From Methylocystis sp. L43 (GTDB taxonomy: Bacteria; Pseudomonadota; Alphaproteobacteria; Rhizobiales; Beijerinckiaceae), in contig NZ_JADNRA010000023.1 of the NCBI RefSeq assembly GCF_015709525.1, forward strand, positions 62,001 through 126,000: 64,000 bases of DNA. Direction: 5' to 3'. Under the pieces are notes generated by a model. The model saw only the letters and a list, made by a program, of their open reading frames with translations. It did no database searches and was not told where the DNA came from. Positions 1 through 8,166 of this stretch are shown one piece after another. Positions within the stretch are counted from its first letter, which is position 1. Every line of letters begins with the position of its first letter. The translations under genes were made by a program, and so were the position numbers.

Positions 1-316
1 CGCTGAAGGCGACGAGTTTCGTCTGGAAATTGATCGAGAAGTGCCACTCGCTGGCGCCGCGATTGCCAACAGCGATGCTCATATTGAGCCCACCAGAATC
101 GATGGGCGCCGACTTCCTGTTGCTCTCATCGAGGCTGTCCTGCCAAAGCGACGCGAATGATTCGGCTTCGCCGCGCGGGAACGTAAGGTCCGAATAGGCG
201 ACGGGGCGCCAAGTTCCCGGGTCCGCCGTGTAGGTCTGCGCGATTGCAACGGCGGAGTAACAGCCAACAAGAAGGATCGCGGCGCTCTTGGCGCGCAAAA
301 GCTCCCAACAATTCAT
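1..316 (-). CDS. Putative secreted protein, C-terminus cut by window edge
   Basis: The minus-strand frame from the ATG at 316 stays open to position 1, so the gene runs off the left edge; about 105 residues are visible. The N-terminus is a plausible signal peptide: a basic start (MNCWELLRAK), a hydrophobic stretch (AAILLVGCYSAVAIA) and a likely cleavage site near AIAQ. The mature part is polar and not recognised. The ATG overlaps the TGA of the upstream membrane-protein gene as ATGA, which indicates translational coupling and supports this start. The pair is divergent from the virB operon. The frame and leader are seen in the sequence; the function is unknown. Confidence 0.6.
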   Translation of the reverse strand, partial: MNCWELLRAKSAAILLVGCYSAVAIAQTYTADPGTWRPVAYSDLTFPRGEAESFASLWQDSLDESNRKSAPIDSGGLNMSIAVGNRGASEWHFSINFQTKLVAFS

Positions 317-645
317 TGCGGGCGCTTCGGCAGGACAAGGCGCAGAACGGAAATCGCCGCTTTTGCAAAGCGATACAGAACGTAGCTCAGCAAGAACATC
401 GGGAGAGCTTCAAGCAACGCGGCACCATTCTTTCGCAAACGCGTTTCCGTCCCGGGAAAAAATACAGCGTTCAACAGAAATTCGATCGGAAAGAGGAACC
501 AGCCAAAAACCTGCAAGGGCTGCTCGTCCAGCCACTGCACCACTGCCATCGCGCCGACGGTCATCACAATGATAGCGCCTTCAATGAGGCCTAACGACCG
601 AACGGCAGGCTCGTAATAATGGTTGTTTGGTTCGTTATTCGACAT
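313..645 (-). CDS. Small inner-membrane protein, unknown function
   Basis: This 110-residue protein starts at MSNNEPNN. An upstream in-frame start at 714 would add an arginine-rich tail and was not used. It has two or three hydrophobic segments: LIEGAIIVMTVGAMAVV near residues 20-36, FGWFLFPIEFLLNAVFF near 47-63, and LLEALPMFLLSYVLY near 75-89. No family is recognised. It overlaps the following secreted-protein gene by ATGA, so the two are probably co-translated. It faces away from virB1 and shares an intergenic region of about 145 bases with it, which carries a 22-base motif that recurs elsewhere in the window. Confidence 0.6.
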   Translation of the reverse strand: MSNNEPNNHYYEPAVRSLGLIEGAIIVMTVGAMAVVQWLDEQPLQVFGWFLFPIEFLLNAVFFPGTETRLRKNGAALLEALPMFLLSYVLYRFAKAAISVLRLVLPKRPQ

Positions 646-735
646 GAAACGCCCAGCCTGACTGGTTGTCGCGCGCGGTCGCGCAAGCGCACGCCTCAAC
701 GGCACGCCTCGCAAACTTATTAGCGCAATTTTTGG

Positions 736-757
736 TAGTTGCCAATTTCTTAGATGC
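736..757 (+). promoter_or_regulatory. Shared 22-bp motif, copy 1 (upstream of virB1)
   Basis: The sequence here (TAGTTGCCA at its left, TTAGA near its right end) matches the stretch directly before the traK-like gene (25623-25644) at 19 of 22 positions, and a third copy before the second ssb (34930-34951) less closely. It ends 35 bases before the virB1 ATG. A shared operator or promoter part is an inference. Confidence 0.4.
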
Positions 758-792
758 CCGTTACAGGAAGGCGACTCCAGCGGAGATTCGCC

Positions 793-1638
793 ATGCGGAA
801 CCTTTTGCTGCCTGCCGTGTGTTGCGTGTTCCCAGCGTTAAGCGCCCATGCCCAGAACGACGGCGCGCGCAAAAGCACGCCGACCGCTGTGGTCGCGAGG
901 GCTGAAGACGTTCGTCAGGATGCGCCGACCAAGGTTGTGCCAGAGAGGTTCGGGCGTCTCGTCGCCGTTGACGCAGCGGCCGAACAGGCGGGCCCCGTCG
1001 CTCACCCCCCCGCCAAGCGGCGTCAGACGTCGATCGGCGCGGCACAGGCCAGCGAAGGCGCTCGCGGTGAGCGTTGTGAAAGCGCGATGGACGACGCGAG
1101 CCTACGCAATCTCGTCGAGCGCGACGCGGCAAGCGTCGGCGTCGACGAAAAACTCGCCCTCACCATCCTCTCGCTCGAATCGAATGACGGAGCGGCTCTT
1201 AATTCGCGCAAGGGCGCGCGCGGCCCCATGCAACTGATGCCGGACACAGCGGCGCAATATGGTGTTCGCGACATATGCAATCCGGTTGAGAACGTGCACG
1301 GGGCGATGCTGTTCCTGAAGGAGCTCAGCGCACAATTTGGCGGGAATCTGATGCTGATCGCCGCCGCCTACAACGCCGGGCCTGAACGTGTTCACCAATC
1401 GCGCGGCGTGCCGGCGATTGCGGAAACAGTACGCTACGTCGCGAATGCAACCAACGAATATTACGGCTTTGAAGGGGATTTGAATCGGCAAGCTGGGGGC
1501 GTGGCCAAGCAATCCAGATCCCACGAGCCGTCCGTTCAAGAGGCTTCGGAGAAACCCAAGGCTGATTCCAAAGGACAGCAATGGATCGGCGGCTCGGTGC
1601 TTTACGTCAGCAGCGATAATGATGGAGAGGTGAAATGA
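793..1638 (+). CDS. virB1: VirB1-type lytic transglycosylase
   Basis: This 281-residue periplasmic muramidase would open the peptidoglycan locally for assembly of the type IV secretion channel. The start at MRNLLLPAV is preceded by GGAG and begins a clean signal peptide ending SAHAQ. A low-complexity linker follows, then an SLT fold around residues 95-215: the catalytic Glu region (LTILSLESND), the ARGPMQLMPDTAAQYG motif and the AAYNAGPERV motif are visible. The tail is polar. It is the first gene of the virB operon and overlaps virB2 by ATGA. An in-frame start at 754 would place a basic stretch before the signal peptide and is less likely. Confidence 0.9.
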   Translation: MRNLLLPAVCCVFPALSAHAQNDGARKSTPTAVVARAEDVRQDAPTKVVPERFGRLVAVDAAAEQAGPVAHPPAKRRQTSIGAAQASEGARGERCESAMDDASLRNLVERDAASVGVDEKLALTILSLESNDGAALNSRKGARGPMQLMPDTAAQYGVRDICNPVENVHGAMLFLKELSAQFGGNLMLIAAAYNAGPERVHQSRGVPAIAETVRYVANATNEYYGFEGDLNRQAGGVAKQSRSHEPSVQEASEKPKADSKGQQWIGGSVLYVSSDNDGEVK

Positions 1639-1952
1639 ACGTTGGGAATGGGCGTGGTTGCCTGTTGCTGAGTTTGATTATTTGCGTTGCGATTTTCGCG
1701 TCGAGCGACGCGGCTCTAGCCTCATCCGCAACCTTTCAGCCGCTCAACACCGCGCTGTCGAGCGTCCTTGATTTTATGACGGGGACCTTCGCGACGACGG
1801 CCGCAACGGTCGCGGTGGCGGCGGTCGGCTATCTCGCGCTCACATCGCGCATTCCATGGGGATGGGCGTTCTCTGTCGTCATTGGCGTCGCGCTGATCTT
1901 CGGGGCGGCGCAGGTGGTGACGTCGCTAACCGGCGGGATGGGCGGGCGCTGA
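1635..1952 (+). CDS. virB2: VirB2/TrbC-type major pilin
   Basis: This 105-residue prepilin has a long leader (LLLSLIICVAIFASSDAALAS), probably cleaved after ALA. Two hydrophobic helices follow, TAATVAVAAVGYLALT and AFSVVIGVALIFGAAQVV, separated by a short polar loop with a conserved-looking Pro (RIPWGW). Size, leader and two-helix layout are those of VirB2/TrbC pilins that polymerise into the conjugative pilus. It starts inside the last codons of virB1 (ATGA) and its TGA overlaps the ATG of virB3, so translation of the three is coupled. Confidence 0.9.
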   Translation: MNVGNGRGCLLLSLIICVAIFASSDAALASSATFQPLNTALSSVLDFMTGTFATTAATVAVAAVGYLALTSRIPWGWAFSVVIGVALIFGAAQVVTSLTGGMGGR

Positions 1953-2242
1953 TGGCGTCAAGCAGGCCGAAGCTCGATCCTCTCGTCGGCGGATTGACAC
2001 GGCCGCCGATGATGCTCGGCGTTCCCTATGTGCTGTTTGTTCTCGAATGCTGCGTTGTCGTGCTGATCTTCATCAACACGAAGAATCTGCTGATGTTCCT
2101 GTTGTTTCCGCCGATACATGCCGTGGCGTATGTGCTCACGGTTCGGGACAATCGTTTTGTCGATGTGATCCTGACGCGCTTCGGCAAGTGTCCGATTACC
2201 CGCAATCACAGATTTTGGGGTGGCGACTCCTACCAGCCGTGA
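1952..2242 (+). CDS. virB3: VirB3-type inner-membrane T4SS protein
   Basis: This 96-residue protein begins at MASSRPKLD, the ATG overlapping the virB2 stop as TGATG. The profile is that of VirB3: a polar N-terminus containing a GLTRPPMMLGVP motif, then two closely spaced hydrophobic segments (YVLFVLECCVVVLIF and LLMFLLFPPIHAVAYVL) and a charged tail. VirB3 sits in the inner membrane and works with VirB4. The position between virB2 and virB4 confirms the assignment. A longer in-frame reading from 1856 lies inside virB2 and was rejected. Confidence 0.88.
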   Translation: MASSRPKLDPLVGGLTRPPMMLGVPYVLFVLECCVVVLIFINTKNLLMFLLFPPIHAVAYVLTVRDNRFVDVILTRFGKCPITRNHRFWGGDSYQP

Positions 2243-2251
2243 GGTGGCGAC

Positions 2252-4687
2252 GTGGCAAAACTCGCAAAGCACATTCTGCGGTCTTTGACGTTCGGCGCGA
2301 TCGAGGCGAAAGAGGCCTTGATTGCGAAGCATATTCCCTATCTCCGCCACGTAGGGGAAGAGATCGTCAAAACCAAAGACGGTCATTTCCTCATGGTCGT
2401 GAAAGTCGGCGGCTTCTGCTTCCAGACGGCCGATCAAGCCGACATCGATATGCGGCTCTCGGCGCGCAACACGCTGCTACGGGCGATGAACGATAGCCGC
2501 TTCGCCATCTATTGCCACACGATCCGCCGAGAGGTCACGCCCGAAATCGGCGGCGATTTCGACAACTGGTTCTGCCGGGAGCTGGATCGCCGCTACATGG
2601 CAGGACAGGCGAAAAAGCGCATGTTTGTGAATGATCTCTATGTGACGATCATTCGGCGCGGATTCGTCGGCAAGGTCGGCATGGCGGAGAGGGCCGCGAC
2701 TCTCTTTCGCAAGGGCCTCGGCGTTGACGAGAAGGAAATCGAACGGGAGGCGATCCGCGAGCTGAAAGACACGACGGCGAACTATTGCAAGGAGATGGCG
2801 AGCTATGCGCCGCGCGCCCTCGGCTGCGTGATGCGCAAAGGCGTCGTCTGTTCCGAAATCGCGGAGTTTCTGACGATGCTCATCAATGGCGGCGCGCCGC
2901 TGAGCCTTGCGCTGCCGCGCATGCCGCTCGACGCCTATCTCCCGACAAAACGCGTCACCTTCGGAAAAAAGGCGTTGGAACTGCGCGGCGCCTCATCGGC
3001 CGATACGCGGTTCGGGGCAATGCTCTCGGTTCGCGAATATCCCGCCTATACGGGGGCCGGGATGCTCGACGGGCTGCTCCGCATTCCCCATGAGCTGATC
3101 GTGTCGCAGTCCTTCGCGCTCGAAGATCGGGCGCCGGTCATGACGCATATTGCGAAGGTGGAGCGCCAGATCAAAGCCTCCGACGAAGCCGGAACCGAAG
3201 TCGAGGCGGCGATCACGATCGCGCGAAACGAGCTGGTCACAGGCGCGACGGTGCTCGGCTACCATCATCTTACGGTCTGCGCGCTCGGCCGCACGATCCG
3301 CGAGATGGAATCCTGCGTGCAGGCGGCGACGCAGGAGCTGCAGAATTTCGGGACGATTATCGTTCGCGAAGACATGAACGCGGAGCCGTGCTTCTGGGCG
3401 CAGTTACCGGGCAATTTCGGCTATATCGCCCGCCGCTCCCTGATTTCGTCCCGCAATTTCGTCGGCTTCGCATCCCTGCATAACTTCGCGGTCGGTCAGA
3501 AGGACAAGAACCGTTGGGGACCGGCGATCTCCGTCCTGGAGACGACGAGTCAGACGCCATACTGGTTCAATTTCCATCGGCGGCAGGTTGGCAACTTTAC
3601 CGTTGTCGGCCCGACCGGCTCGGGCAAAACCGTCGGGCTCGGCTTTCTGCTCGCGCAAGCGATGCGCGTGACGCCGCGCCCGCGCGTCGCCTTCTTCGAC
3701 AAGGATCGCGGCGCCGATCCGCTGATCCGGGCGATGGGCGGCTCCTATGAGGTTCTGGCGCCGGGCGTGCCAACCGGCTTCAACCCGCTGCAACTGGCGG
3801 GGTCTGCCGAAGACCGCGCCTTTCTCCACGACTTGCTGAGCTTCATGGTCCGGCCACGCGATGGCTCGGACCTGTCGGCGCAGCAAATCAGGATTATCGA
3901 ATGCGCGGTCGACCAGATTTTCTCGATTCCCGCGCGCGAGCGCCGGTTTTCCGACGTTGCGCAATTGCTGCGCGGCGCCGAACGAATGGGGCAGGACGAT
4001 CTCGCGTCGCGCTTCGACGTCTGGACCAATGCGCGCGGCTGGCTGTTTAATAATGACGTCGATCGCTGGTCGGCCACAAACGGCGTCTTCGGCTTCGACA
4101 TGACGAAAGTGCTCGAAGACGACGATATTCGCACCGCAGCGCTCGGCTACATTTTCCACCGCATTGAAGCGATGATGGATGGCACACCCATGATGCTGTT
4201 CATCGATGAGGGATGGAAAATCCTGACCGACGACAAGTTTGCGTCCTTTCTCAACGACAAGCTGAAAACCATCCGTAAGCTCAACGGCATTGTCGGATTC
4301 GGAACGCAGTCGGCAAAAGACATTATCCAGTCGCCCATGGGGCACACGCTGCTCGAACAGACGCCGACGAATATCTTCTTCCCGAACGCGAAGGCGGATT
4401 ATGCGAGCTATGTCGAAGGCTTCAAGCTGTCGGAACGCGAATTCGTATGGGTTCTCAACACCCACCCCGACTCCCGTCAGTTTTTGATCAAGCATGACCA
4501 GGACTCGGTCATCGCGCGTCTCGATCTTTCGGACATGCCCGATTTTGTGAAAGTGCTCTCGGGCAATGTCGAGACGGTCGCCGAATGCGAGGAATTGCGC
4601 GCGCGGGTCGGGAATGATCCGCGCATCTGGGTGCCCATCTTCTGCGATTGGACCGAAGCCCGAAAGGAGGTCGCCGATGCGGCTTAG
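2252..4687 (+). CDS. virB4: VirB4 ATPase of the type IV secretion system
   Basis: This 811-residue protein is the usual length for VirB4, the large ATPase at the cytoplasmic base of the channel that powers pilus biogenesis and substrate transfer. It starts with GTG at 2252, after GAGGTGG, nine bases past the virB3 stop. The Walker A motif (GPTGSGKTVGLG) is near residue 453 and a Walker B-like LFIDEGWK near residue 650. The N-terminal half carries the CagE/TrbE/VirB4 region. Its last bases overlap the next gene by 11 nt, where AAAGGAGG inside virB4 serves as the ribosome binding site. Confidence 0.95.
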   Translation: MAKLAKHILRSLTFGAIEAKEALIAKHIPYLRHVGEEIVKTKDGHFLMVVKVGGFCFQTADQADIDMRLSARNTLLRAMNDSRFAIYCHTIRREVTPEIGGDFDNWFCRELDRRYMAGQAKKRMFVNDLYVTIIRRGFVGKVGMAERAATLFRKGLGVDEKEIEREAIRELKDTTANYCKEMASYAPRALGCVMRKGVVCSEIAEFLTMLINGGAPLSLALPRMPLDAYLPTKRVTFGKKALELRGASSADTRFGAMLSVREYPAYTGAGMLDGLLRIPHELIVSQSFALEDRAPVMTHIAKVERQIKASDEAGTEVEAAITIARNELVTGATVLGYHHLTVCALGRTIREMESCVQAATQELQNFGTIIVREDMNAEPCFWAQLPGNFGYIARRSLISSRNFVGFASLHNFAVGQKDKNRWGPAISVLETTSQTPYWFNFHRRQVGNFTVVGPTGSGKTVGLGFLLAQAMRVTPRPRVAFFDKDRGADPLIRAMGGSYEVLAPGVPTGFNPLQLAGSAEDRAFLHDLLSFMVRPRDGSDLSAQQIRIIECAVDQIFSIPARERRFSDVAQLLRGAERMGQDDLASRFDVWTNARGWLFNNDVDRWSATNGVFGFDMTKVLEDDDIRTAALGYIFHRIEAMMDGTPMMLFIDEGWKILTDDKFASFLNDKLKTIRKLNGIVGFGTQSAKDIIQSPMGHTLLEQTPTNIFFPNAKADYASYVEGFKLSEREFVWVLNTHPDSRQFLIKHDQDSVIARLDLSDMPDFVKVLSGNVETVAECEELRARVGNDPRIWVPIFCDWTEARKEVADAA

Positions 4688-5345
4688 CCTTGGCGTCGCC
4701 GTGGCCGGCTTCTTGTGGGCCGCTACGGCGGGAGCGATCGAGCCTGTGATCGATCCGCCACGCGAGGGGACGGAAAAGAGCATCGCCGACTGCATAAAAA
4801 AGGCGCGGGTCTATAAGGACCAGACGCTCGAGCCGTCGCAAGCGATCACCAAGAGCCATAAGACGCCGGGTTCGGCGGCCGGCTCCGTGCCGCCTGTGGG
4901 CAGCGCTGACGTGTCGGGTTCCCGGTCCGACGCGTCCGGCGGTTCGCTCTCCAATATGGATCTGAGCAATCTAACCCCGACGCAGCCGACAAGTGGGCCC
5001 GCCGCCTATACACCGCAGTCCCTCAATCTGAAGGCGTCGGCGCAAACGGTTTCATCGCTGCAACAAATGGCGCCAGCGCTGGCCTCGAACACGTCGGATC
5101 AACGCTACGCGTCGCTGGCGATCGGCGCGCTGCCGCTCGCGCAGGGCGCATGGGACCAAAACAGTCAAGCGAGATCGAATATTGGCGCGCTTTGGAACCA
5201 GCTGATTATGGCCGGGCTTCTGACCACGCAACTCGTGAATCAGCGCAACGTCAATGTCACAGGCGGCAGCAGTTACGCCGCCAATATTTTTAGCTTCGAC
5301 CCCGCACGGGCGACATTCGTCGACCCGCGTGTGTCGCCTCAATAG
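4677..5345 (+). CDS. VirB5-like secreted T4SS protein (first of two)
   Basis: This 222-residue protein starts at MRLSLGVAV, with a strong AAAGGAGG at 4661-4669 inside virB4. It has a signal peptide (AVAGFLWAATAGAIE), a short region with one Cys, a Ser/Gly/Pro-rich middle and an Ala/Gln-rich helical C-terminal half. Its end (NIFSFDPARATFVDP) resembles the end of the next gene product (MMSFDASKATLVGQ), which suggests two related proteins. The position after virB4 is that of virB5, the minor pilin. Which of the two is the functional VirB5 cannot be decided here. A longer reading from 4566 lies within virB4 and was discarded. Confidence 0.65.
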   Translation: MRLSLGVAVAGFLWAATAGAIEPVIDPPREGTEKSIADCIKKARVYKDQTLEPSQAITKSHKTPGSAAGSVPPVGSADVSGSRSDASGGSLSNMDLSNLTPTQPTSGPAAYTPQSLNLKASAQTVSSLQQMAPALASNTSDQRYASLAIGALPLAQGAWDQNSQARSNIGALWNQLIMAGLLTTQLVNQRNVNVTGGSSYAANIFSFDPARATFVDPRVSPQ

Positions 5346-5357
5346 GGGAGTGCGATC

Positions 5358-6074
5358 ATGAAGACTCTGCTTTTCATTTGCCTCGCATTACTCGCCGGCG
5401 CCGGCACCGCCCATGCGCAAATGGCGGTGCATGACAATCCAACATTTATGCAAGCGCAGCAAACAGCGTCGCATACGGCGCAGATCATGAACTCGAATGA
5501 GAACATATTGAACACGGTGAACCAGACACTCGCCGCCGTCACCGGAAGCCGCTCAACCGGGTCGCTGTCCTCGATGGGCCTTGGCGGCGGCTTTCAAATG
5601 TCGAGCGTGCCGGAGCTGGGTTCGCTTCTTGGCGGCGGCGGCCTGTCGATGAACGGCCTCGGCTCCTATGGCGCGCTGGCGTCGGATATCATCAACGGGC
5701 TCAATCTTGTCAAAACGCTCACCGGCGGCTCGTCCGCCGGGGCGCCGACCGACCAAGCCTATTCGGGCGCGGTCAATACATCCGCGGCGGTTACGGCGGC
5801 GGTGGCGGGCGGACAGGCGGCCTCCACCGCGCGCTCCTCGGCCTTCCAGGGCGCGCAAGGCCAAATCGGCTCGTCCGCCGACATCAAGGCCTCGGTCGAT
5901 CAAAACTCGCAGATACAGACGCAGACGGGGCTGACGATCAATGAGCTGATCGGCTCCGTGAATCTCACCAACGCGTCGCTCAATGCGCAGCAACAGCAGG
6001 ATCTGGCGGCGCAGTCGAAACTCTCGAACATGATGTCGTTCGATGCGTCAAAGGCGACGCTGGTCGGGCAGTGA
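5358..6074 (+). CDS. virB5: VirB5-like minor pilin (second of two)
   Basis: This 238-residue protein begins with a clear signal peptide (LLFICLALLAGAGTAHAQ) followed by Asn/Gln-rich helical sequence (MQAQQTASHTAQIMNSNENI). The Gly-rich centre gives way to a Gln-rich helical C-terminus ending in SFDASKATLVGQ. Leader, coiled helical ends and place between virB4 and virB6 fit VirB5/TrbJ-type proteins found at the pilus tip. It lies 12 bases after the first VirB5-like gene. The gene symbol is assigned by position and architecture, not by a diagnostic motif. Confidence 0.65.
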   Translation: MKTLLFICLALLAGAGTAHAQMAVHDNPTFMQAQQTASHTAQIMNSNENILNTVNQTLAAVTGSRSTGSLSSMGLGGGFQMSSVPELGSLLGGGGLSMNGLGSYGALASDIINGLNLVKTLTGGSSAGAPTDQAYSGAVNTSAAVTAAVAGGQAASTARSSAFQGAQGQIGSSADIKASVDQNSQIQTQTGLTINELIGSVNLTNASLNAQQQQDLAAQSKLSNMMSFDASKATLVGQ

Positions 6075-6088
6075 GAAAGGGCAGGCGA

Positions 6089-6262
6089 ATGCGGCGATGG
6101 TGGATAAGATCGGCGCTTGTCGCCGCCCTGGCGGTCGGGACGGTTGCACTTTCGTCCTGCGCGCACAGGGATTTGATTGCGCCCTGCACACGCGATAGCA
6201 GGATGACGTTCGGCGCCGCCTATGCCGACGATTGCGGGCCGATGCGCCCTGTCAATCGCTGA
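6089..6262 (+). CDS. Small lipoprotein, VirB7-like or entry-exclusion type
   Basis: This 57-residue protein (MRRWWIRSALVAAL...) has a basic N-terminus, a hydrophobic stretch and a lipobox (VALSSC) after which Cys would be lipidated. The mature part of about 30 residues contains two more Cys. A GTG at 6071 in the same frame overlaps the previous stop, but the ATG at 6089 has a better AAAGGGCAGG site before it. Small lipoproteins between virB5 and virB6 are either VirB7, which anchors VirB9 in the outer membrane, or entry-exclusion proteins. The sequence alone does not decide. Confidence 0.65.
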   Translation: MRRWWIRSALVAALAVGTVALSSCAHRDLIAPCTRDSRMTFGAAYADDCGPMRPVNR

Positions 6263-6274
6263 GGCCACGCCACC

Positions 6275-7369
6275 ATGGATATGGTGACGCAGCTCTTTCA
6301 GAGGGTCGACACGATCGCGGTTAGCGCCATTGAAGTGATCTACGATTCGATCGCGACCGAGCTGCTTCCCGTCTTCACCGTCGCTTTGACGGCTTACATC
6401 GCATATTGGGGCTATGAAATGGTCTACGGCCGCGCGCCGCTGACAGCGGGCGCGTTTCTGTGGCGAATCTTTCGGATCGGCCTGATTTACGCCGTTGGCT
6501 TTTACTGGAGCGACTTTTCGCAGATCGTCGTCGAGGTGTTTACGAAGACGGCGAACGGAATCGCGACGGCCATTTGCACGGGAACGGGAGGCACGTCGTG
6601 CGGCGCGCCGGAAACGACCGTCGCGGCCCAGCTCTCGAATTTGTTTTCGACCGCGATGCAAGCGGCAAAGGTGATCGCCGCTTCCGGCGGATGGGGAGCC
6701 GCAATCGGACTTTCGCTAATGGCGATTGTCCTGGTTCTGCTCACAGTGATTTTCGTGGCGCTCGCGATCACCTACGTTTTGGTCGGCAAGATTGCGCTCT
6801 TCATTCTGCTCGGGCTCGCGCCGCTCTTTATCGCAATGGCGCTATTCGAGTTCTCGTCGGCTCTCTTTTCCGGGTGGCTGCGGACCTGCGCCCAATACGC
6901 AATCGTTCCCGCGATTGTCTATGGCGTTCTCGGCTTTCTGCTCACGCTGATGACGGCGACGGTCAACAATCTCAGCGGGATCACAGACGTGAGTTCAGGT
7001 CTGACGGTCATCGCGCCGTTTCTGATTTTGTGCCTTGTGGGATCGTTCATCTTGCCGCTCTCCCTGTCGATCGCCGCGTCGATCGCCGGCGGACATGCGT
7101 TGCACAACGCCTTGCCCGGGACCGCTATGCGCGGCGTGAGAGATTATGCGTATTGGCGTATCGCGCGAGGCTGGCAAAATGGCGGCGGCGCGCGGTCGGA
7201 GCCGGCCGCGCTCCCGCCCCCACATGCAACCATAACCCAAGGGGCGGCGACGATTTCGCCCGGGGCTGGCAGTCGCGACTTTTCCGCCGATCCACGCGCC
7301 GAGCAAGTGGCGGGCGCGCTGATCGAAGCCCGCGTCGCGCAAGCGCGCGCCCGAAATCGTGAAGGCTGA
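6275..7369 (+). CDS. virB6: VirB6/TrbL-type polytopic membrane protein
   Basis: This 364-residue protein has multiple transmembrane segments: LLPVFTVALTAYIAYWGY near residue 30, a pair near 65-85, then a long cluster from about residue 150 to 275 (AIGLSLMAIVLVLL, ITYVLVGKIALFILLGLAPLF, YAIVPAIVYGVLGFLLTL, FLILCLVGSFILPLSLSI). The motif GKIALFILLGLAPLF is typical of VirB6/TrbL proteins, which form the inner-membrane part of the substrate path. The C-terminal 90 residues are polar. It lies 12 bases after the lipoprotein gene and 5 bases before virB8. Confidence 0.92.
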   Translation: MDMVTQLFQRVDTIAVSAIEVIYDSIATELLPVFTVALTAYIAYWGYEMVYGRAPLTAGAFLWRIFRIGLIYAVGFYWSDFSQIVVEVFTKTANGIATAICTGTGGTSCGAPETTVAAQLSNLFSTAMQAAKVIAASGGWGAAIGLSLMAIVLVLLTVIFVALAITYVLVGKIALFILLGLAPLFIAMALFEFSSALFSGWLRTCAQYAIVPAIVYGVLGFLLTLMTATVNNLSGITDVSSGLTVIAPFLILCLVGSFILPLSLSIAASIAGGHALHNALPGTAMRGVRDYAYWRIARGWQNGGGARSEPAALPPPHATITQGAATISPGAGSRDFSADPRAEQVAGALIEARVAQARARNREG

Positions 7370-7374
7370 GGCAG

Positions 7375-8166
7375 ATGCAAATCAAGGCGGGAAACGGGGT
7401 CGACCAGCCCCTCGTGAACGAGTCCTACTTTCACGACGGCGCGCGCTGGGAGCGGGATATTTACCGGCGTCTCGAGATTTCAAGAAATGTCTGGCGCGTC
7501 GTCGCGGTCGCGGCGCTCGTTTGTCTTGCGATCGGGCTGCTGACCCTGCTGTCGCTGGTTCCACTCAAATCAACCGAAGTCGTGACGTTGCTCGTCGACA
7601 AGGCGACGGGTTTTGTCGAGGTCGCCAAACCTTTGGAAGAAGGCGGGCCGATTTCGCAGCGCGAAGCGGTCACGCAAGCCAATATCGTTCGCTACATTCG
7701 CGCCCGCGAAACCTATGATCCGCCCGCCCTACGGGACAATTTCGAGCTGGCGTCGCTGCTCTCAGCCGGACAAGCCAGCAAGGATCTGCAGGAAGCCTTC
7801 TCGCCGAACAATCTTCATAACCCGGTCAAGCTCTACGGGATCAACGGCCGCATCCGCGTCATCGTTCATAGCGTGAATTTCCTGTCGCAAGGGTGGATGG
7901 AGAACCCCAAATCGCCAGCGACAGCGGCCGTGCGCTTTACCTCCGTTCGCACAAGCGATCGCGAGCGGATGGAAGAGCACTGGGCCGCGAATGTGCGCTT
8001 TCGCTACACGGCGGAGCCGATGAAGAACGAATGGCGGTGGGACAATCCGCTCGGCTTTCAGGTTATCGAATATCGGAAGGACCAGGAGACTGTCGCGCCA
8101 ATCGTCGGCGCGGCCCCGGTCGAAGCGCCGACCGTTGCGCCACCGACGGGAGCCCCCGCGCCATGA
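7375..8166 (+). CDS. virB8: VirB8-type bitopic assembly factor
   Basis: This 263-residue protein has a cytoplasmic N-terminus with the SYFHDGARWERDIYRR stretch typical of VirB8, one transmembrane helix near residues 40-62 (VVAVAALVCLAIGLLTLLSL), and a periplasmic NTF2-like domain ending in a Pro/Ala-rich tail. VirB8 bridges inner-membrane components and the VirB9/B10 core. The start has AGGC just upstream. The stop overlaps the virB9 start as ATGA. Confidence 0.92.
   Translation: MQIKAGNGVDQPLVNESYFHDGARWERDIYRRLEISRNVWRVVAVAALVCLAIGLLTLLSLVPLKSTEVVTLLVDKATGFVEVAKPLEEGGPISQREAVTQANIVRYIRARETYDPPALRDNFELASLLSAGQASKDLQEAFSPNNLHNPVKLYGINGRIRVIVHSVNFLSQGWMENPKSPATAAVRFTSVRTSDRERMEEHWAANVRFRYTAEPMKNEWRWDNPLGFQVIEYRKDQETVAPIVGAAPVEAPTVAPPTGAPAP

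Noticed and set aside
3404-4795. 463-codon minus-strand frame inside virB4
   Set aside because: It is a GC-rich shadow of virB4, with high Arg/His content, and conflicts with a clear VirB4 protein.
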